From NCBI GenBank assembly GCA_022820625.1, contig JAJEFE010000004.1, positions 36,530-100,529 of the forward strand: a DNA stretch of 64,000 bases, written 5' to 3'. A model generated the notes under the pieces. That model searched no databases. It saw only the letters and a program-made list of their open reading frames with translations, and was not told the DNA's origin. The DNA is from Gammaproteobacteria bacterium. GTDB taxonomy: Bacteria > Pseudomonadota > Gammaproteobacteria > Steroidobacterales > Rariloculaceae. How positions within the stretch are numbered: the stretch's first letter is position 1; each line of letters starts with the position of its first letter. The translations under genes were made by a program, and so were the position numbers. Shown here one piece after another: positions 61,838 through 64,000 of this stretch.

Positions 61838-63298
61838 ATGAAAAGTAGCAGGTTTCGATTCATGATGCGTTTCCTTGAGTTCACAGCGAGAACCCTTGCC
61901 GCAGTGGCGCTCACGGCGAGCGTGGCGGCTTCCGCCGGCGCAGCACCCAACATCGTCATCGTGATCGCCGACGACATGGGCTGGGGCGACGTGGGGTTCC
62001 ACGGCAGCGAAATCCGGACGCCGGAACTCGACCGGCTGGCAGCCGGCGGCGTCAGGTTCGAGCGGTTCTACACGTACGCCCTCTGTTCACCGACGCGCGC
62101 GGCCCTGATGACCGGCCGATCGGGCATCAACACCGGCATGCTCGGCCCTTCCAATCCCTGGTACCCGCGCGGTCTGCCGGTGGACGAAAAGCTGATGCCG
62201 GAATACTTCCGGGAGGCCGGTTATCGGACCCACGCGCTGGGCAAATGGCATCTGGGCCCCAACGAATCCCAGTACCACCCGATGAATCACGGATTCGAGA
62301 GCTTCTACGGCCATCTTCACGGCTATCTGAATCACGAATTGCATACACTTTTCGGCCGTGTCGACTGGCAGCGCGACGGCGAGACCGTCCACGAGACCGG
62401 CCACGCCACCCACCTGGTCATTGCCGAAGCGGTGAGACAGATCGAGGAGCGGGATCCGGATGCGCCCTTCTTGCTCCACGTGGCCCTCGACGCGCCTCAT
62501 GCTCCCCTGCAGGCGCCGGAGGACGCCATCGCCGGGTACGCCCATGTGGGCGACGAGCGCCGCCGCATCTATTCCGCCATGATGACTGAAATGGACCGGG
62601 GAATCGCCCGCATCACGGCGGCCCTGGAAGAGGCGCAGATCGCGGAGAACACCTTGCTGATCTTCTTTTCCGACAACGGCGGTTCGCCGAACCTCGGCGC
62701 CGACAATGGCCCGTTGCGCGGCGGCAAGGGCAGCCCTTTCGAGGGCGGCACCCGAGCGCCCGCTTTCATGTACTGGCCCACGGTGTTGCCCGCGGGCGCC
62801 GTATTCGAAGAGCGGATGACCGTAACGGATCTCCTGCCCACGCTGCTTGCGGCGGCCGACGCCGATCTTCACGCCCCCAAGCCCATCGACGGCCGCGACT
62901 TCTGGCCCGCGATCGCCGACGGGGCGCAGGCTCCGGACGGCCCCGTCGTGCTGAGCCATTACGGTCGGGGCGTCGTTCAGCATGCCTATTTCAGGGACGA
63001 CTGGAAACTTGTTCGCGCCGCGGACGGCCAGGGCGGAACGGAGGATCTGCTATTCGATATCCGCAACGACCCCTACGAACAGCACGACCTGGCGGCGGCG
63101 CGTCCGGAAATTTTCCGCCAACTCGTCGCGGAACTGGACGCGATTCCAAAAGCCGAACCCCTCAGCCTGAATGCGCGGCTACCGGACATGACCGCCCCGG
63201 GATCGCCGGTGGCCTGGGAACCGGACAATCGGCCACCCGGCGGCACGCCCTACGCGGAGAGCGGACCCGTGCCCTACCCCGAGGAGAACTACCCCTGA
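61838..63298 (+). CDS. Secreted sulfatase (arylsulfatase family)
   Basis: 486 residues: signal peptide (ARTLAAVALTASVAASAG), metal site NIVIVIADDMGWGDVG (Asp45, Asp46), and the sulfatase signature CSPTRAALMTGRSG with Cys83-x-Pro-x-Arg87, the cysteine that is converted to formylglycine. FSDNGGSPNLG and LRGGKGSPFEGGTRAPAF are further family blocks. Hydrolyses sulfate esters, for example of marine polysaccharides or steroids. No formylglycine-generating enzyme gene is next to it. Divergent from the TVP38-like gene. Confidence 0.95.
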   Translation: MKSSRFRFMMRFLEFTARTLAAVALTASVAASAGAAPNIVIVIADDMGWGDVGFHGSEIRTPELDRLAAGGVRFERFYTYALCSPTRAALMTGRSGINTGMLGPSNPWYPRGLPVDEKLMPEYFREAGYRTHALGKWHLGPNESQYHPMNHGFESFYGHLHGYLNHELHTLFGRVDWQRDGETVHETGHATHLVIAEAVRQIEERDPDAPFLLHVALDAPHAPLQAPEDAIAGYAHVGDERRRIYSAMMTEMDRGIARITAALEEAQIAENTLLIFFSDNGGSPNLGADNGPLRGGKGSPFEGGTRAPAFMYWPTVLPAGAVFEERMTVTDLLPTLLAAADADLHAPKPIDGRDFWPAIADGAQAPDGPVVLSHYGRGVVQHAYFRDDWKLVRAADGQGGTEDLLFDIRNDPYEQHDLAAARPEIFRQLVAELDAIPKAEPLSLNARLPDMTAPGSPVAWEPDNRPPGGTPYAESGPVPYPEENYP

Positions 63299-63361
63299 GA
63301 TCGCAGCGTGTCCCGCGCCTCGTGGCAGCTGCCCGCCAGGGACAGCCCGGTGTGAATCGTC

Positions 63362-63769
63362 TTATTGCGACTGCTGCGCGAATTCGCGAGCCGCCCGGAG
63401 ATCGTACGTCACGTAGAACTCGGTCTGATAAGCGCCCCACGCCCCTCGCTCGATGGCCAGGTTGAGTATCCGCAACAGATTGGGCGCAAACCGCATGACG
63501 ATCACCTGGCCGATACCCATCATCACGTAGTGATCGACGATTTCAACGCCCTCGGGCGGGAACATCTCGTCAAATCCGGCCGCACTGAGCAACTCGGCGC
63601 GCTGCACGTTGTTCATGGACTGATCGTGCTTCAGGAACACCGTCAGCATCATCGTGTCGCCGTCCGGCAGCAAGGGGCCCTGGGCTGACTGCGCGGACGC
63701 AACGCCCGCCCCGGCCGCAAGCGCCAGAAGCGCACCAATACCCAATATCCGTCTCACCCATCCGTTCAT
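63362..63769 (-). CDS. Small secreted protein of unknown function
   Basis: 135 residues from ATG 63769 (GGGAGGAA upstream). Signal peptide (ILGIGALLALAAGAGVASAQ), then MMLTVFLKHDQSMNNVQRAEL, FPPEGVEIVDHYVMMGIGQV and LRILNLAIERGAWGAYQTEF. It may be a ferredoxin-like small domain, perhaps related to YCII or GYD proteins, but I cannot assign it. Convergent with the sulfatase gene, 63 bp between. Confidence 0.7.
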   Translation of the reverse strand: MNGWVRRILGIGALLALAAGAGVASAQSAQGPLLPDGDTMMLTVFLKHDQSMNNVQRAELLSAAGFDEMFPPEGVEIVDHYVMMGIGQVIVMRFAPNLLRILNLAIERGAWGAYQTEFYVTYDLRAAREFAQQSQ

Positions 63770-64000
63770 GAACAGTTCCTCCCAATGGTTGGTGGTATTC
63801 GCGCGGTTTCGACAGGTCGGCAGACCCTCTGTCCGTATCCGGACACAGGCCGGAACCATCGGCACTGATATGGATTGACCTTTCAAGTCTGTCATCAAAC
63901 TTCCGAAAGTGTCTTCCTCTTTTCTTCTAATTCCCAAAATAATGGTGGGGCCTGTGGAGTTCGTGGGCGAGAGGCCCGCGAATGGGGGCAGGCGGTGGGC

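Noticed and set aside
1..64000. tRNA, rRNA, CRISPR, IS elements or prophage genes
   Set aside because: I saw no tRNA cloverleaf ends, ribosomal RNA stretches, regularly spaced repeats, transposase motifs or phage structural genes.

Overview
The window is GC-rich, densely coded chromosomal DNA from a bacterium, most likely an uncultured marine or host-associated proteobacterium. A gammaproteobacterium is my best guess, at low confidence. The guess rests on the secondary-transporter repertoire (two TRAP and two tripartite tricarboxylate systems), an Lrp-like regulator divergent from alanine dehydrogenase, Gram-negative lipoprotein and Tat signals, an HlyD/peptidase-ABC exporter that needs an outer membrane, and repeated secreted DUF6152 proteins. 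No rRNA, tRNA, CRISPR array or phage block was seen.

Layout. 1-10 kb holds the 3' part of pyruvate carboxylase, a DUF6152 protein, the Lrp/alanine dehydrogenase pair, a secreted protein, a metallo-beta-lactamase-fold lipoprotein carrying two EF-hand loops, a small monooxygenase, a 3-hydroxyisobutyrate-dehydrogenase-like enzyme and a nucleobase permease with an extra cytoplasmic domain. 10-18 kb holds an aromatic/aspartate aminotransferase, TRAP system 1, a gamma-resorcylate-decarboxylase-like amidohydrolase, two DUF6152 genes (one broken) and a cyclase-family hydrolase. 18-23 kb is accessory: a RES/Xre toxin-antitoxin pair, a SEC-C/TPR protein, small membrane and lipoproteins and a vapC remnant. 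23-31 kb has two long DUF6152 proteins, an oxidoreductase, a coiled-coil membrane protein built on 87-bp repeats, TTT system 1 and a Phd/ParE pair. 31-44 kb is catabolic: an M24 peptidase-like protein, a mini PEP-synthase-like protein, a DMT permease without an obvious start codon, a 2-hydroxyacid dehydrogenase, a Tat-exported amidohydrolase, a DUF885 - aminotransferase - sulfotransferase-like operon, a metallo-hydrolase, DUF6152 and a Cys/Met-metabolism PLP enzyme. 44-48.6 kb is TTT system 2 led by a Gfo/Idh/MocA oxidoreductase.

48.9-53 kb is the most striking part. Two small genes encode peptides with near-identical 15-residue double-glycine leaders. They are followed by a strong hairpin, an HlyD-type membrane-fusion protein, a C39-peptidase ABC exporter and an intrinsic terminator. 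This is a compact bacteriocin/microcin-like secretion locus with two very different cores, and no precursor of a family I recognise. A membrane protein on the opposite strand just downstream is the only nearby immunity candidate.

53-64 kb holds a VapBC pair with a perfect 10-bp-arm operator, TRAP system 2 in an operon with an oxidoreductase and a carboxymuconolactone-decarboxylase-like protein, an LVIVD-type lipoprotein, a TVP38/TMEM64 membrane protein, a sulfatase and a small secreted protein. The last 230 bases hold nothing I can support.

Overall the region looks like a scavenging/catabolic island. It takes up carboxylates and perhaps aromatic acids through TRAP/TTT carriers, each set next to dehydrogenases, amidohydrolases or decarboxylases. 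It is interspersed with toxin-antitoxin modules and one peptide-export locus.
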